Shown here one piece after another: positions 32,213 through 46,030 of a stretch of DNA of 64,000 nucleotides. Origin of the DNA: Episyrphus balteatus. Its lineage: Eukaryota; Arthropoda; Insecta; Diptera; Syrphidae. The notes beneath the pieces were generated by a model, which was not told where the DNA came from, did not search any database, and saw nothing but the letters and a program-made list of their open reading frames with translations. The position numbers and the translations under genes were made by a program. The stretch is taken from assembly GCF_945859705.1 (NCBI RefSeq), contig NC_079138.1, forward strand, positions 8,324,874 through 8,388,873, written 5' to 3'. Each line of letters starts with the position of its first letter. Within the stretch, counting starts at the first letter, position 1.

Positions 32213-35200
32213 CTACGTACGAGATATCATAACATTTATCAAGGGTCCTGAATTTTCCAGAATTTCCTGAGCGTCAACAAGACCAATTTTTGTAAAATCA
32301 TACCCATTGACCTCTAGTAGTTTATCGTTTGGGTGTAAAAGTAAAGCTGCGGATGTGTTAGGTTGGGTTCCACTCACAAAAATACCCTTTAAAAAAAACC
32401 GTATATATAATTATTCAAAAAAAAGGTTTCGAGTTCCAAACACAGAAAACCACAAAATAAGCAAAAAAACAAAGTGAATTTCGTTAACGGAAGTCTAAGA
32501 GCCAGGAGCAAAAATACTAACGCAATTTCTTAAACAACGGGTGTGGTCTTAGTGCAAACGAAATACTTGGGATAATACACCAGCCCAAAAAATTAGATTT
32601 AAGATTGGGGAATGGAACTTTACGGTACTTAGTAAATTCACCGCTAATTTGACGAAGAAACTAATGTTTGATCATATTATTTTTTTTTTATCTACAAATT
32701 TAAAAATTATTCATCAAACGCTTTTTCTGTTGTGTAAAGCTGCGTCCATATTATGTCGACCAACACTGATTTTTGAATTTTTGGCCAGCATGCTACTCGT
32801 CCACACTCTCAGTTAAGTGTGGATGTGTTATTTTTCATGTTGAATGTCAGTGAATTGAATTCAAGCTGCGTCCACATTATGTTGATCAACATTGTTTTAT
32901 TTAGTTTTTGACCAGCATGCTACTCGTTTACACTCTCAGTTGAGTGTGGACGTGTTATTGTTGATGTTGAATGTCAGTGAAATGTCATTTTTGAATTCAG
33001 CTGCCATTTCACTGTCATCAGGCTGGTAGATTTACAACATTCTTTGATCTTACCGCCTTCAATCGTGTGCGTTCGGGTCAACAAATTTAGAGCAGCGCTA
33101 TTGAGCAACACGTCCACATTTACTCCACTTTGTTTACCAAGCCTGTTGATCATCACAAATCAACCTAATGTGGACACAGCCTAGGATTGTACTTTAAAGA
33201 TAAAATAAAATATAACTTTTTTGCAATTGTAACTTGTAATTAGAGTTCTTACTCACATTAGGTTTAATGTTTTGAACGCCAAGTTTGTCGTTTTGAATAT
33301 TGAGATAGATTATAAAGCTCAAACTTGTCATACATCAATTTTGGTTCCACCTGTTTTTAACATTTTCACCAAAATTATGTATATATTATTTTGGAATGCT
33401 ACAGGAAGATCACTAGTTTGAAGTAGATACGTGGGAGGATTGTTATATCCTCGAAATCGAAATCAAAATAGCGCCGAGTAAGAAAGAAGAGCAGGGTTAA
33501 TAGTTAGGGATTGAAACTTTGTGAACTGTAAGTTTCATATTTCTATCTCATAACAAACATAGTGAAATAAAAAAAAAATTAAAACTCAAATCTTTGGGCA
33601 TATACCAAGTTCCATTATGACTAGGTAGAGGTACTCAAGTCAGTCAAAAATACAAAAAAAACAGTAAAATTACCCTAATTTTAAAAAAATATGCTGGGGT
33701 GTAAGATGCATAAATTTGTATTCTTTACTCAGGAACTGCTTTTAAGCTCTGAACTGCCGCTTCCAACAAAGAGATATCTTTGTTAGAAACTTTTTTAAAG
33801 GTAAGAATATACAAATACAAAAATGACATGTTTAAAAATTGTGAATGCGCGCAGCGGGGAAGTGACGCAACCTAAATATGATTCACTATGGATTTACGTC
33901 CTTACAGCACAAGAGGACATTCTCTCACAGTTTGAGTAAAATCTAAAATGTAGCAGCAATGACTTTTGCCTTTTTATATGTTTTTATATGGAACTACTCT
34001 TCTGTCTATTGTATTTATCAAAATTGATAATAAGGTTAGATCTTCTGCTAAGTTCATTCTCTGATAGGTTTGGTCTATGATTTGAAAGTGTTTTGGAACC
34101 CTTTTTGCTATAATAATAAACACAAAACGAAAGCAAAAATACTAATAACAAATAAATACCTGGTTTGACTTTTCAACAATTTCGAATCCAATTTCATGGT
34201 CTCTTTTAATAGCAACTTGTTTCTGAAATATAAAAAAAAAATACGATAGTTTTAAATTTCATATCAAGGAAGTCAATAAGGCGAAAAATGCAAAACTGCG
34301 TTATGGGAAGAAGCCGAGTTGTTTCACTTGTTTCGGATAAGAAATTACATTTCTGTATAAGCCGCAGTTTTACAAATGTCAATACTAAAAACAAAAAACA
34401 TACCACAGTTGGATTTTTATGAAGGCCAAAAAGCCAGGCTGTAGTCGATCCTGATCGCAATGGAGGCTTTAAATCTTTTCCAACATTAATTGACATACTT
34501 GTTGGAGCTTGAATACTGTCTGTTTCATCGTCACCATCTTCACCATTCCAATTCTGTTGTTGATGTTGAGACAACTTTGAATGCGATCGCTGTCCAGCTT
34601 CTCCATGTTCAAAGCTTTTTTGACAAACTGCTGGTTGTAAGGATAGTAAACTATTTCGTTTATTAAGACCATCATGGCAATCAAGAGAGTAGGTACGATT
34701 CAAAGTGTTATTATTGTTTTGATGATCAACTATACCAAAATCATTGTCATTCAAATAGGAATGATGGTTTGTAGTCAAACCCATTTGATTGTCATTTAAT
34801 GAGCAATAATTGCCATCTTCGGATTTGCATCTACTTTCATCGTTGTGTCGTTCGTCTATTTCGACATTATTTGTTTCGTCATTTACAATTCCATTTGGGT
34901 GGTTTTGTATTTTACTATGAAACGTGTCATAACTCAGGAGATCTTCTCTTGATTTTTTTGTGTACGTCCTTGCAATGTGATAAGGTGGTGGTTTGCTTGT
35001 TTGTAGATCATATAAGCTATACTGTGAATGTTGTGAGCTTTGTTGGCTATACGAGGAAATTTTTGATGGAGACACACTTACTTGAGGCACGAATGACCCC
35101 GTTGCCCCTGAAATATCATTGTTGAGTTCTTCTCGCGATTGTTGGTTATCATACAGCAATGGTGAATGTGATGGATAGCTCTGTTGGTGTTGTTCAAGAT

Positions 35201-38200
35201 ACATTTGTTGATGTGGGTGATAGTGTTGATAATACTGTTGTTGAGGTTGAACCTGATTAGTAAATGCTGCTGTTGGTGTCGATCTGCCTTCTCCTACGAC
35301 GCTTCCACCTGCACAGTTATTTAAATCTGTGAATGATGATTGCTGTGGATGACTATTAGGAATATTATTTGTTATCCCAACACTTTCAGTATAAATATTG
35401 TTTTTCTTCAAATATTGCACTTGAGGTAAATCACTTGCACCATTAACAACTTCCGAATCAACACTCTTGTTCCGATCGATAAGATGATAACTAATAGAAT
35501 TTGGCATTTGCTGCAAAAAGACAGAACTCCCGCTAGGATTAAATAAAATTCGAGCTTCTTTAACTCCACCTGTTGAAGCTGATGGTGGTAAAGTTTCAGA
35601 CAGATGTGTTTTTTCATTTATTTGACCAGAAGGTGAAGCTTTGGGAACAAGCATTGCATCCAGGTAGTGTAGTTCTTTCTTTTCCTGCTGCTGCTGCTGT
35701 TGATGGTTATTTCTCACAAGCTTTGCCATGAGTCTTAATTCCTTGGGGTATGGTGTAGGAGAGCGCATTAGACGTGTTGCCAAATTTTCTGAGCCTTTAA
35801 CTTCATCTGCAAAATAAATTCTTCGCAATGGACTTGTCTCTGGGTCACTTTCAGTCGTAAATTGATTTCTATCTTCATCAGCAAAGCATATTCGGCCCAT
35901 TGGCCGATTATCCGGTACTGTGAATGTTGCTTCCTGTTGATCAGCATAATATACTTTTTGTGATGTTGGATGTACTGCTCTCCCATTAAATAACATTTGT
36001 TGATCTTGTTCTTGTTTATGTAGTAAGGAATTAGTAGAATCATCATCACTACCCTCGATTGTTTGTGTAACATTTTGCTGAGCTGCTGCAGCCTGCTGCG
36101 GCAACATAAAGCATGTAAGATAACTTTTGGTGTTGGCATTTAAATATTGCAGTGGAACCAATGGCTGTGACTGATTATCACTAATCCAAAGTGCTGTGAG
36201 TTTTGTCAAACTTAGAACAGACACTGGCAGATGACTTATATAGTTATCAACAAGATTGAGCACTTGTAAGTTTTCTAAATGGCCGATATTTTGTGGGAGT
36301 TCGACAATCTTATTCATTCTCACACTTAATACAACCAGACTGTTACAACTACATATTTCTATTGGCAAACTGCGTAATATATTTTGGTCAGCACAAAAAA
36401 ATCTTAATTTTCTCAACATCCCAATGGTTCTAGGAAGACGGAGAATGAGATTATGATTTATAACCAGTTCTTCAAGGTTTTCCAAATGACAAATGCTATC
36501 GGGTAGCTCTCGAAGCTGATTAGCTTCACATTGTAGGGTTACAAGACTTTTTAACATTCCAATACTAAATGGCAATGATTCTATGTCATTTATAGATATA
36601 GACAGAACTTCCAGGTTTCGCCAGTAACTAACTTCATGCGGCAAGGTCGATAGTAGATTATTATTCGCTTCAAAGTGTTTCAATTCCCGCAAGTTTGAAA
36701 CGTTTGGTGAGATGCGCCGAATGCGATTTACATCAATCCATAGCTCACGTAATTGTGTAAGTTGGCAGATCACTTCTGGCTGTTTTGAGAAGACATATGG
36801 TTAGTGATAGCATTAAAAAAAGTTTAGGTTTCTTTGAAAAATGTTTGCGGCAGTTAAAAGTATGAAAACAAAAAGTAAGTTCAAATTTGAGAAATTTATA
36901 TAATAATTTTTTATATTCAAAACATGACATAACACTAGATACGTTTTTCTTAAAAAAAAACCAGAGCCTATATCTGAAAATTGATCTTACCAGCTCTGTA
37001 AATTCATTGGCTCCTATGTCAATACGATTAAGATTACTTAAACGTGAAATAGATTTTGGCAGAGTAATTAAATTGTTCGAACGTAACTCAAGTATTCTTA
37101 AATTTATCAGACGACCAAAATTCGCGGGTAAAAATTCAAGATTTGTTTCGTTTAGTAAAAGTTCCTGCAATGCTATCAATCCAGTGATGGCATCGGGTAG
37201 CTTTTGCAAATTATTTAAACTTAAATCGAGTCGAGTTAAGTTTTTACACGATGTTATGTTTTCAGGGATGGTGGAAAGACCTGGAAAATGTGATTTTATT
37301 TGTAAAACTTATGCTTCAATTGTAAATGAATGGTTAATACAACTTACTATTCCTGGCTAAGTTAAGACTTTGTAGGTGTCGTAATGATCCTATGGCACTA
37401 GGTAATGATTCTAATTCATTGTCGTTGACGAATAAAACACGCATTCCTTGACAATAAAATAACTGTGGAGAAAGGGCACTTATCTAGGAATAATAAAAAG
37501 AAAGAAACGTTATCATACCAGTAAAAATAGGCTTTATTACTTTACGAGTAACAAAACTTAACAAAATCATTTGTTCACATATATATATACACTCCTTTTC
37601 ATCAGAATAGGTACACAACTTTTCAAATATTCATCAATCGTTTGTCCCCAATAGTGGTGCGTGACCTAGCAAGGTTTTATTTTTTTTTGATAGTTTGAGA
37701 TGTTAGGAAAAGCAACGGCTAAAATTATTTCAAAATGGACCATAACTTTCCCATTGTTTTTCTTGTAAAGTATTTTTTGGAAAAATTAACTTATTTTTTT
37801 TTTTCTTCATCACAATAGGTACACCCTTGTTATCTTTAATGTTTTTTTGTATTTCGAGCAAATTTACTATTAAAAAAAAATAAATGGACTTTCCTAAGTG
37901 TAATTTAAAATCATACTACCATTTTGAAAAACATGGGTGGATTAAAATCGCTAAATTTTGGCGAAAACACCTTAAGAAATAAAACAAACAAGATATTGTG
38001 AATATGATCTATCCAGAATTCAGATACAAATATTCTGGGGGTAAAAAAAATGAATCGTGGTAAAAAAAAAATGCAAAAGAACACTCTTAGACGAGTAAAT
38101 TTTTACATGTGCTACCAGTTTTGGTGGATTAACGACAAGAATAAAATTGAAAAACAGTTGTTATTTGTAATTTTAGGACAGTAAATAGAATGGTCATTAG

Positions 38201-40071
38201 TTTTATATTTTGAAAAGACACCATCACTAAACCAAGAACAGAATTGTATGCTTTTAAGGTTTTTGAAATCGCTTACCACATGAAAAGTTGAGTGATATTT
38301 CTTGTTATTTTCGAACGAACATTTAATTTTGATGTCCTTGGTGAGTTTAACTATCAGTTTAACATTATTCGAAAGGAGAAACCATTTTGAGACCAACTTC
38401 ATTGTTAAAAAAGAAGTGTTAAGGCATAGAAGAAAGTAATCAACTACGATGATACAAATAATGAATTTTAAACGCGAAGAATAGTCACAATTATTTGTAA
38501 ATGAATATTCAAGAAACTTTTCCTTAATTCTCTCGTATTTGTGAACCAGTATACTGAATTTTTCAACAGGACCACGCCTCCTACCACAAAAAATGCTCTG
38601 TAAAATATGTATTTGGAGGAAGTGCAAATTTAGAAAGTACTTCAGTATCTGCCATAGAAAACAACCCTGAACCTTGTTGAAAATGTTTGGAAATGGCTAG
38701 CGCGTACTGATAAAATTTGTGATAGTCGATTTTAAGACAAAAATATTTCCTAAACCACCCTTTAACAATTTAGGGAAGAAATTCAGATAGATTTCATAAA
38801 GAGATTTAACAATGTAATTCCTGGACAGTTTTGTTATTTTTTTATGAATACAAAAAATAAAATAAGTAAAATACATTTTTAAGAAGAAATTGGATTAAAT
38901 TCATTTCATGTAATCATTCTCTATGTGTACCTATTCTGATGAAAAAAAATAACTCAGTTTTTCGATGTGAAATGCTTTGCCATAGAGAAACAAGAAAAAT
39001 AACCACACTTTTTGAATTATTTTTTTTTTTTGCTGATTTTGTTAACATCTTAATCAATGACTTGACATCAAAAAATTATTATTTTTCCTACACTGTAAGG
39101 AAAAAACGAATACTGAACATTTGAAAAGTTGTGTACCTATTCTGATGAAAAGGAGTGTAGATCTTTGTCTTTACTATGACTTAGGGTTCAGTAATAGCTA
39201 TCAGTAAAATCCTTCAGTAAAAATTCTGTTTAGCTATTTTAAATACTTCTATTTTGAGCAAAATATTGATGAAATAAGTTGAAAGCTTATTTTAACTAAT
39301 TTTTTCAAGAAACAATGCATTTAGTTTTAATTTTATTAAAAAAATCATTTTATAAATTTTACTGATGAAGTTTCATTTTACTGAACAGCTGATTGCCAAA
39401 TGTCTAAAAAATTCCATTTCGTTTTCTGATGGCGTTTCATTTTTTTACTGCTCCGGTACCATCATGAAAAAAATTACTGATGCAATGACCAGTAAAAAAA
39501 ATTTTTGGGGATCGAATGTCAAATAAGCATTTAATTGAATCATTTATTTTCAAAACATGATAAGTCCATTTGTTCAAAAAAAAAATTTTTTGACTCAATA
39601 TTTTATTAATTTAACAAGTTTGAGCTTTACTTTAAATGCAAATATTATCCTTATATATCAAAGTTTCTATTTATTAAGATTTCAATTCTTAAGTATTAAT
39701 AAAATCAACCTTTTTGATGGTTTAACAAAAAATAACCAAAATGGACTTATAATGTTTTGAAAATAATCGATTCAATTTAATGACGTAAATTTACTGGTTG
39801 CTCTAAACGCTCATCAGTAAAACATTTCAGATTCCTGATGTTTCTATATTTACTGATGGATTTTACTGATAGCTATAACTGAGGCCTTACAAAACAAAAA
39901 GAAAACAAAAATACTTACTCTATTTGAAGACAAATAAAGTTCTTCCAGTGTTCTTTCGTGTTGCAATACATCGGGTGGTACATCAGTTAATGTGCAATTA
40001 CTATGATCAAGAATTGTTATTATTTCTTCATTTTTGAATTTCCTACAAGGGAAACATTTCCAAAAAGGCAT
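32213..40071 (-). CDS. Lap1: Lap1-like LRR and PDZ scaffold protein
   Basis: Six exons join in frame to 1063 residues with GT..AG introns: 40071-39919, 37483-37348, 37280-36991, 36779-34404, 34222-34160, 32386-32213. LAP-family proteins (Scribble, Erbin, Densin, Lap1) are cortical scaffolds at epithelial membranes and junctions. N-terminus MPFWKCFPCRKF has two cysteines placed like the palmitoylated ones of relatives. About residues 40-395 hold the LRR array (for example LFVNDNELESLPSAIG), then the LAP-specific element LWISDNQSQPL. Residues about 400-980 are low complexity with polyQ (HQQQQQQEKKE) and Gln/His-rich segments. The C-terminal PDZ is split over the last two exons: IGFEIVEKSNQ binding loop, then GIFVSG and VNGYDF, ending NVMISRT. 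Start context CAACATGCC is favourable. Lap1 rather than Scribble because there is one PDZ. Confidence 0.93.
32735..33183. mobile_element. MITE in the last Lap1 intron
   Basis: Element 32737..33181, ends GCTGCGTCCATATTATGT and the reverse complement GCTGTGTCCACATTAGGT, flanked by TA. The left half holds two tandem copies (about 32739 and 32869) of a roughly 130-bp unit. Confidence 0.7.
33184..34159. other. Lap1 intron 5, remainder
   Basis: A+T-rich intron sequence with no other feature recognised. Confidence 0.5.
37588..39159 (+). mobile_element. Tc1-like element with IR/DR ends, in Lap1 intron 1
   Basis: Element 37590..39157 (1568 bp), TA on each side. Outer inverted repeats CACTCCTTTTCATCAGAATA with GGTACACAAC; a second copy of TTCATCA-AATAGGTACAC lies about 208 bp inside each end (about 37806-37828 and 38924-38945), the IR/DR arrangement. 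The plus strand keeps a transposase remnant (NVWKWLARTDK near 38675-38715, like the Tc1 C-terminus) full of stops. Dead element. Confidence 0.8.
39189..39881. mobile_element. TIR element in Lap1 intron 1, 693 bp
   Basis: CAGTAATAGCTATCAGTAAA at the left matches the reverse complement of TTTACTGATAGCTATAACTG at the right. An inner palindrome pairs GAATCATTTATTTTCAAAAC with GTTTTGAAAATAATCGATTC. No target duplication is obvious. Non-coding. Confidence 0.65.
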
Positions 40072-41050
40072 GTTGATGTTTGGTAGGTTGGTTTGTTTTC
40101 CTTTTCTTTTTGTTTTTGTATTAACACTTAACGCAAAACATATTTTATGTTTAAACAAATATGATTTCTTACAAGAAAGGCACAAATGAAGAATACATAT
40201 TTTTGAATATTTTAACAACAATAATACCTTTTAAACACATACCAGTGTATATAAAAATATATATGAATAAATAAATGTATATAGTACTGTAAAAAAAATT
40301 TCTTTGGTTATGTCTGTACACCGTTACATTTTACTAAGTTTCAAATTATGTATAGTTTTTTTTGATAGATCAGTCTTACGAAAATAATTGTATTTTGAAT
40401 CTGAAAAAAAGACAAATAAAATCGTTTAAGATTATTACATTGCAAACATCAAAATTTTATGAAGGATTTCAGGATTTTTAACGAAGGACAGATCATCAAA
40501 AGAAATTATTAAATGAAAAGTATTACGATGTATCCTAGTATTTTTTTTTTCGTTAAACAGAGTGACAGAACTTTGTATGGAAAAAGCAAACATATCCAAA
40601 TGTAATGTAAGATATAGAAATGAACAAAGTTGAACTCAATTAAATAATAAACTGTTGAGATACATATGGCCACCTTAGAGTGGCTAACTCCAATTTTACA
40701 CTCTTGACAAAAGTATTACAAATTAAAATATTTATAAATTTTTGAATAAATGCAAAACAATATAATGATTTGAAAATATCTGCTTCCGAATGTACGAAAA
40801 ATTTCAAATTAAAAAAAAAATAAATTTGTAATTTTTTTACCTAAATGTATTCGTCTGTTTGCTGTGAACTCATATCTGTGAGCCAAAACTTGTTTCAAGA
40901 CTTTAATCTGTTTAAGAAAAGCCAACTATCTGTCTAGTGTGCACAATCACTTCCAACACAACAGAAGCAGAATTCAGGGGTCGAATTGCCGGACACGATT
41001 ACGATCATACGTTAACGTTTTTTATTAAATTTAAATTTATTAAATTTTGA
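40072..41050 (-). other. Lap1 5' flank and possible upstream exon
   Basis: Contains the 5' UTR directly before the ATG. Near 40842 the minus strand reads CGAATACATTTAGGTAAAAA, a possible donor of a non-coding first exon lying in about 40843-40990. This is a weak inference. Confidence 0.3.
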
Positions 41051-43039
41051 TGTTTTGCTAACGACTTAAGGGGTAATAACACCTTGTAAGGCACGAAATC
41101 GAGTGTCATTTTCATCAGTGTATAAAACAAAGGAGCAACATTATTTTCTTTTGGAGTTTGTTTAAGTATATCAATAGGTAACAGAATAGACTAATGTGAA
41201 AATTTTTAATGAGGTGAAATTTTGTAAATGGCAGCGTAGTTCAGGATGATAGTTGGAAATATTGTTGGAAATGACGAAAAAAGATACTGTAAAAGTTACA
41301 GCCCTTAATATTAATATTAAGTACTGCCGCATCGCAAATTTCTATTTCCCATATGATTTACATGGGAAAGATTGTGTTTTTGGGTTTGGAATTTTATAAA
41401 TTTTGAATGATTCATCAAAAAGGATAGATTTAATCATTTTCTTGTATAAAATTGAACGTTCTGCAAAATTGCTGAGTAATTCTTCATTACTGTTAAGCCA
41501 AAAACATACAAAACTTACACACAATATGACATCAAATGTACCCAAAAAAATTACTCAGAGCACTAAAAAACACAAAAAGTCTTGTCGCCACCGAATCTGT
41601 TGCACTTAGGATTCAAAATTTATTGAGCAGCTCGGCACCTACTATGTCTATGCACACTAGTAAGCACGTGTTTGAATACCGTTTAGTTTTTGTTTTATCC
41701 TGACTGTACGAAGGGTGACCGTGTACGAAGGGTAACCACTTTCCCCTACAGTTAATTTTTACAATGCCTTATTGTAAAGTTACAAACATTAGAAAAAAAA
41801 TGATTTTTTCCCATGTTATTTATATGGAAAATAGAAAATTAGAAAAAGGCACCTCTAAATATTAATATTAAGAGCTCATTTTTTGAAAGACTATTATGAG
41901 CTCATTTTTTGAGAGACTACTTGCTTCATATTTTCGAAAATATTGAGCCTGTTTTTTAATTGAAAAACGAAAGTTGCCTCAAAATGGCAAAGCCTAATAT
42001 TTTTATAATTAATAACTTTAAAAGAAATATTGTCACATGATTTATTTTATCATAATCTTTTTATAGTTTGATATTTTCATGCGTAACAGGTTCCAGCCCA
42101 GACGTAAATTTTCAGCATTAAAACTCTTTATATAAGAAGAGTCTATTTTCTTAAATAAACGTGTAAGCATTTGCCTTATAGACACTTATTTTTAAATAAT
42201 CAATTAAATTTTTCGATGAAATTTGCATATAATTAGCATATTTTGCATATATTTTGCATATTGTTGTGCATATGTTTTGCATATTTTCGATATGCATTAA
42301 AATTTGTTATATTTGAATGATAAAACGTCTATATACAAAGTTTGGTATCAGAATGATGAAAAATAAGAAAGTATGCAAAATCCGAGGTCTAGTTATGAGT
42401 TTAGTTTTAGATTACAGGAGAAATTGAAGTTTAACGGTATCTACTTGATATATGAGCAAAATATTAGCTTGTTTTTCTCAAGAACGACTCTATAGCTTTT
42501 GATACAATAATATGGAAACCATGGCGAATTGTCCTACTTTTTAATTAATAACATTTTTTCAGTGATAAAGTGATTTCTACTAAAAATTTTATTCAAAAAG
42601 TTCGTAGGAACAAATTTAAAAATTAAGAAAAATTTTCTAAATTTAAATTTAGAATTTCTTTTTGAAAAATCAATTTTATCAAATGGATTAATGATTGTTC
42701 TTGAATTTTTGGTTAAATATGTAAAAAAAAGGTGTACCTACTTAACATGTTCGCAGAACCCAGAAAAAAATATATAGAAACTAAGCTGAATTTGTTTTTG
42801 AATGAGTTTGTCTCTTCCTGATTAAAATCCTACGTAAGCCCTTGTCAACTAAACTATCGCCAATCATAAGTTTTGAAGGTGCTCTTAGAGGACCGCTTAG
42901 TTATGCCTTCCATAAACGTCCTGCCACTAAGCCACTTTTCGGATTTGACGACATTGAACTTTCAAGTCCGATTTCAATATTCGTAATTACATAGAATTAA
43001 GAAGTTGTCCAATAGGGCGAGGGTGATTCAGGAGCAATG
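41051..43039. other. Non-coding stretch with small tandem repeats
   Basis: No gene recognised. Short tandem repeats: GTACGAAGGGTGACC/GTACGAAGGGTAACC at 41706-41736, a 27-bp unit around GAGCTCATTTTTTGA at 41871-41925, and GCATATTTT-type units at 42226-42290. Confidence 0.5.
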
Positions 43040-44475
43040 TTCCAAAAAAATAGAGCGTGTAGGCTGTGTCAAGACAAGAAAAAAATCGTATTGACTTAAT
43101 TTGGAAAAAAAATTATTAAAAATCAACGGCTACACCTACAATAACGTGCTATACCTTTTTGTAAAGCCAAAACCTTAGTCACAACAACGAAGAAAAAAAT
43201 AACAAAAATAATAAAAAATTATTAAAATTATTTTAATTTTAAGTGGAGTGATATTGCAAAACCCTAGTCTTTTACAAAAATTGTAAACAAAGCCATTTTA
43301 TGGCACATTCGTCACATTATGTCATTTTCGAAAAATTAACAAAAAACCAAAACTACTTTTTTCTAAAAAACCTCTTTATTTTTTGTTTTTACGTGGCTGG
43401 ACTTGTTGATAAATTAATTTATGAAACATTAACCATTCGTCAATTATTTTTTAAACATTTAGACTTAAATAAGGATACAATAAAGTGATACAGTATTGGA
43501 TAAACCCTGAATTGATCAACTTTTTTCATTGATTACACCTGAAAACTTACCTGAGAATTTTTCTTTCTATGTCTGGAGTGCTCGCCGCCTATTGATTCTA
43601 GTTTTAAGGGCCTTAAGGCAATAAAATTGTTTTAATTTAATGAAAAACAATAAAATAAAATTTGCCCAAGCAGTTCATAATAAAAAAAGGACTTTTTAAA
43701 TCATATTCTTTTTAAAGGTTTCAAGAGAATCATTTTTTCCTAGATAACATTTGAATTCTTTTCCTTCGTATCTGCCTTTTCTTATCATCGATTTATCTTT
43801 TGGATGTACATTATTATTTGTTATTCAATTTTCATAAAAAAAATTTCAATTTTATTGCCTTAAGGCCCTCAAAGGCGGCGAGCACTCCAGAGATAGTAAG
43901 AAAAACTCTCAGGTAAGTTTTCAGGTGTTATCAATGAAAAAAGTTGATCAATTCAGGGTTTATCCAATACTGTATCACTTTATTGTATCCTTCTTTAAGT
44001 CTGGTTAATGTTTCATAAATTCATTCATCAACAAGTCCAGTCACGTAAAAACAAAAAATAAAGAGGTTTTTTAGAAAAAAGTAGTTTTGGTTTTGTTTTA
44101 ATTTCTCGAAAATGATAAGATATTTTTGAATCCGGTTTTCTGTTTTTGTTTAAAAATAAATAAGAGCATCGAATTTTAAAAACTAAATTAGTACTAAATG
44201 AAATACAATTTTGAAGAAAATTGTTTTGAAATTTTTTTCCAATAATTTTTAAAAAATTTGATTTTCAAAATTAATTTTTCATAAACTGTGCCATAAAATG
44301 GCTTTGCTTAAAATTTTATTGTGGGTGTAACCGTTGATTTTTAATATTTTTTTTCAAATTAAGTCAAATTTTTTTTTAAATTGCCCCTCCCTAAACTAAA
44401 CGAAGGGGAATAGACCACCACTCCCATACAATTTTTTTCCTGTCTTGACCCAACCTACACGCTCTAGCTTTTTGG
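43040..44475. mobile_element. Long foldback with about 600-bp arms
   Basis: Left arm about 43040-43625 and right arm about 43848-44475 are diverged reverse complements (AGAGCGTGTAGG against CCTACACGCTCT; GGCGGCGAGCACTCCAG against CTGGAGTGCTCGCCGCC; GGATAAACCCTGAATTGATC against its complement). The left arm is interrupted near 43110-43275. Right-arm CCCCTCCCTAAACTAAACG resembles 4635. Confidence 0.65.
43188..43252 (-). repeat. Fragment of the ribozyme-unit tail
   Basis: On the minus strand CACTCCACTTAAAAT...AATTTTTTATTATTTTTG...CTTCG matches the tail of the unit at 17846-17902. The ribozyme itself is not present here. Confidence 0.55.
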
Positions 44476-45059
44476 CACATATGTAAAAACAAAAAAAAAA
44501 TTTTTTAAATTTAAAAAAATTTTAAAAAATCGTTTTTCAAAATAATAAAACATCTGAAATCAAATTGCCCTCCAAAACAAGTATGTGATTTCATTTGTTT
44601 TATAGATGCATTTTTAGAAAAAAAGTTTCAAAATCGTTAGAGCCGTTTTTTTTATAAAACTAATTTTTTATAAATGATTTTTTGGAAAAAAAGTTTAAAA
44701 ATAATATTAGTATGCAATTTGGGGAAATCACTAATTAACATCTAAAACCAAAATTTCAAAAAAATTCAATGTCCTTTTGATTTTTCAAAAAAATATTTTC
44801 AACATATTTTTAGAATTAAAAAATATTTTTAGACAGACAGATTTAAAGACAGACAGACTGACATACGGAAGGAGTTCCGGGACCTTCTTCTAATCTTTTA
44901 CACATACAAAAAAATTAAAAATCGAAAAATAAAGTAAAGCCAGAATTTCGGCTGTGAAAAACTAACCGGATTTTTTAATGTTTATTTTCAAAGTTAATAT
45001 TTTGTTCAGAAACCTAACCTTTGTTTTCGAAAACTGCTCGGCACCAACGAGGCTTGGAC
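44476..45059. other. Non-coding, GACAGACA motif
   Basis: 44829-44865 contains GACAGACAGA-type repeats. Otherwise A+T-rich and unassigned. Confidence 0.4.
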
Positions 45060-46030
45060 TCGGCCAAATTAAATAAAATAGAACTAGGAATATGCTCCTA
45101 GTCATTTTTCAAAGCTCCACGTGCGTTAGTTGCTGAGGTGTGCTTTTTCTTCTCTACCTGCCACTTAAAGATGGCCCACAAATTTTCAATTGGGTTTAAG
45201 TGGGATAATTGTTACGGTTATTCCAAGCCAGGAGTATTGTCTTCCCGGAACTACTGTTTTACGATCTTTTTAGAATTTTTGGCTTCATAACTTGCAGGAA
45301 GAGCCAATGTAAGGCATTTCTTTCTCCTTTTATGGAGCCAGTATCGACTCCAACATCTCTCCATTCTGGAATTGATCCATAATTCCGTTGATTTGGTGTA
45401 ACGGTTTAGAGCCTGCAGCTAGAAAAACCCCAAACTATCAATGATCCTCTGCTGTGCTTCACGGTAGGGAGCACATTGTTTTGGTTTCAAAAATGTCCAT
45501 GTTTGAGCCCCTGGCTGCCATCTTACAATCGAAATAGAACAAGTTAAAATTGCTTTTATCATTGAAAAACATATTTTTTAGTTTTGTTATCGAGCAGTTC
45601 AGATGATTTTTTGTAAATACAACCATGATGAAGTATTTTTATTTTAAGATTTAAAGTGTTTCTTAAGATCGTTTCATTGCCTTCCTTTTTAGACAGTGCT
45701 TAGTATTAAGGAATGACTTTTTTCCGAGCAGAAAGAGATTAAGACTAAATCTCTCATAGCCTTCCTTACTGTACTTGATGTTGAAGGCAGATTAAGCTCC
45801 TCACATATCTTTTTAGAAATCGCAAAAGGATCTTTTATTAAAAAACTCTTTATTCGCCTATTAATTTTAAGGGATATTTTGTTATGGTATCCGCCTAAGT
45901 GATCTGCTTCAACTGATTTTTCTCTTTTTTACTTTTTGACGATATCATACTCACTTGAAGTTGCAATTGAGAACATCTCAAAGGGATAACATTTTGTTTT
46001 ATTTCGGTTTGAATGTGTTCTACGACTTAG
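45060..46030 (-). pseudogene. Decayed Tc1-like transposase
   Basis: On the minus strand about 45213-45173 reads SHLNPIENLWAI, the Tc1 motif carrying the third catalytic residue. Upstream minus-strand fragments are compatible with the rest of a transposase, but stops and shifts are everywhere and no inverted ends are found. Boundaries are approximate. Confidence 0.6.

Noticed and set aside
38112..38627. 171-codon minus-strand frame in the Tc1 element
   Set aside because: The transposase remnant is on the plus strand; this frame is antisense with no homology.
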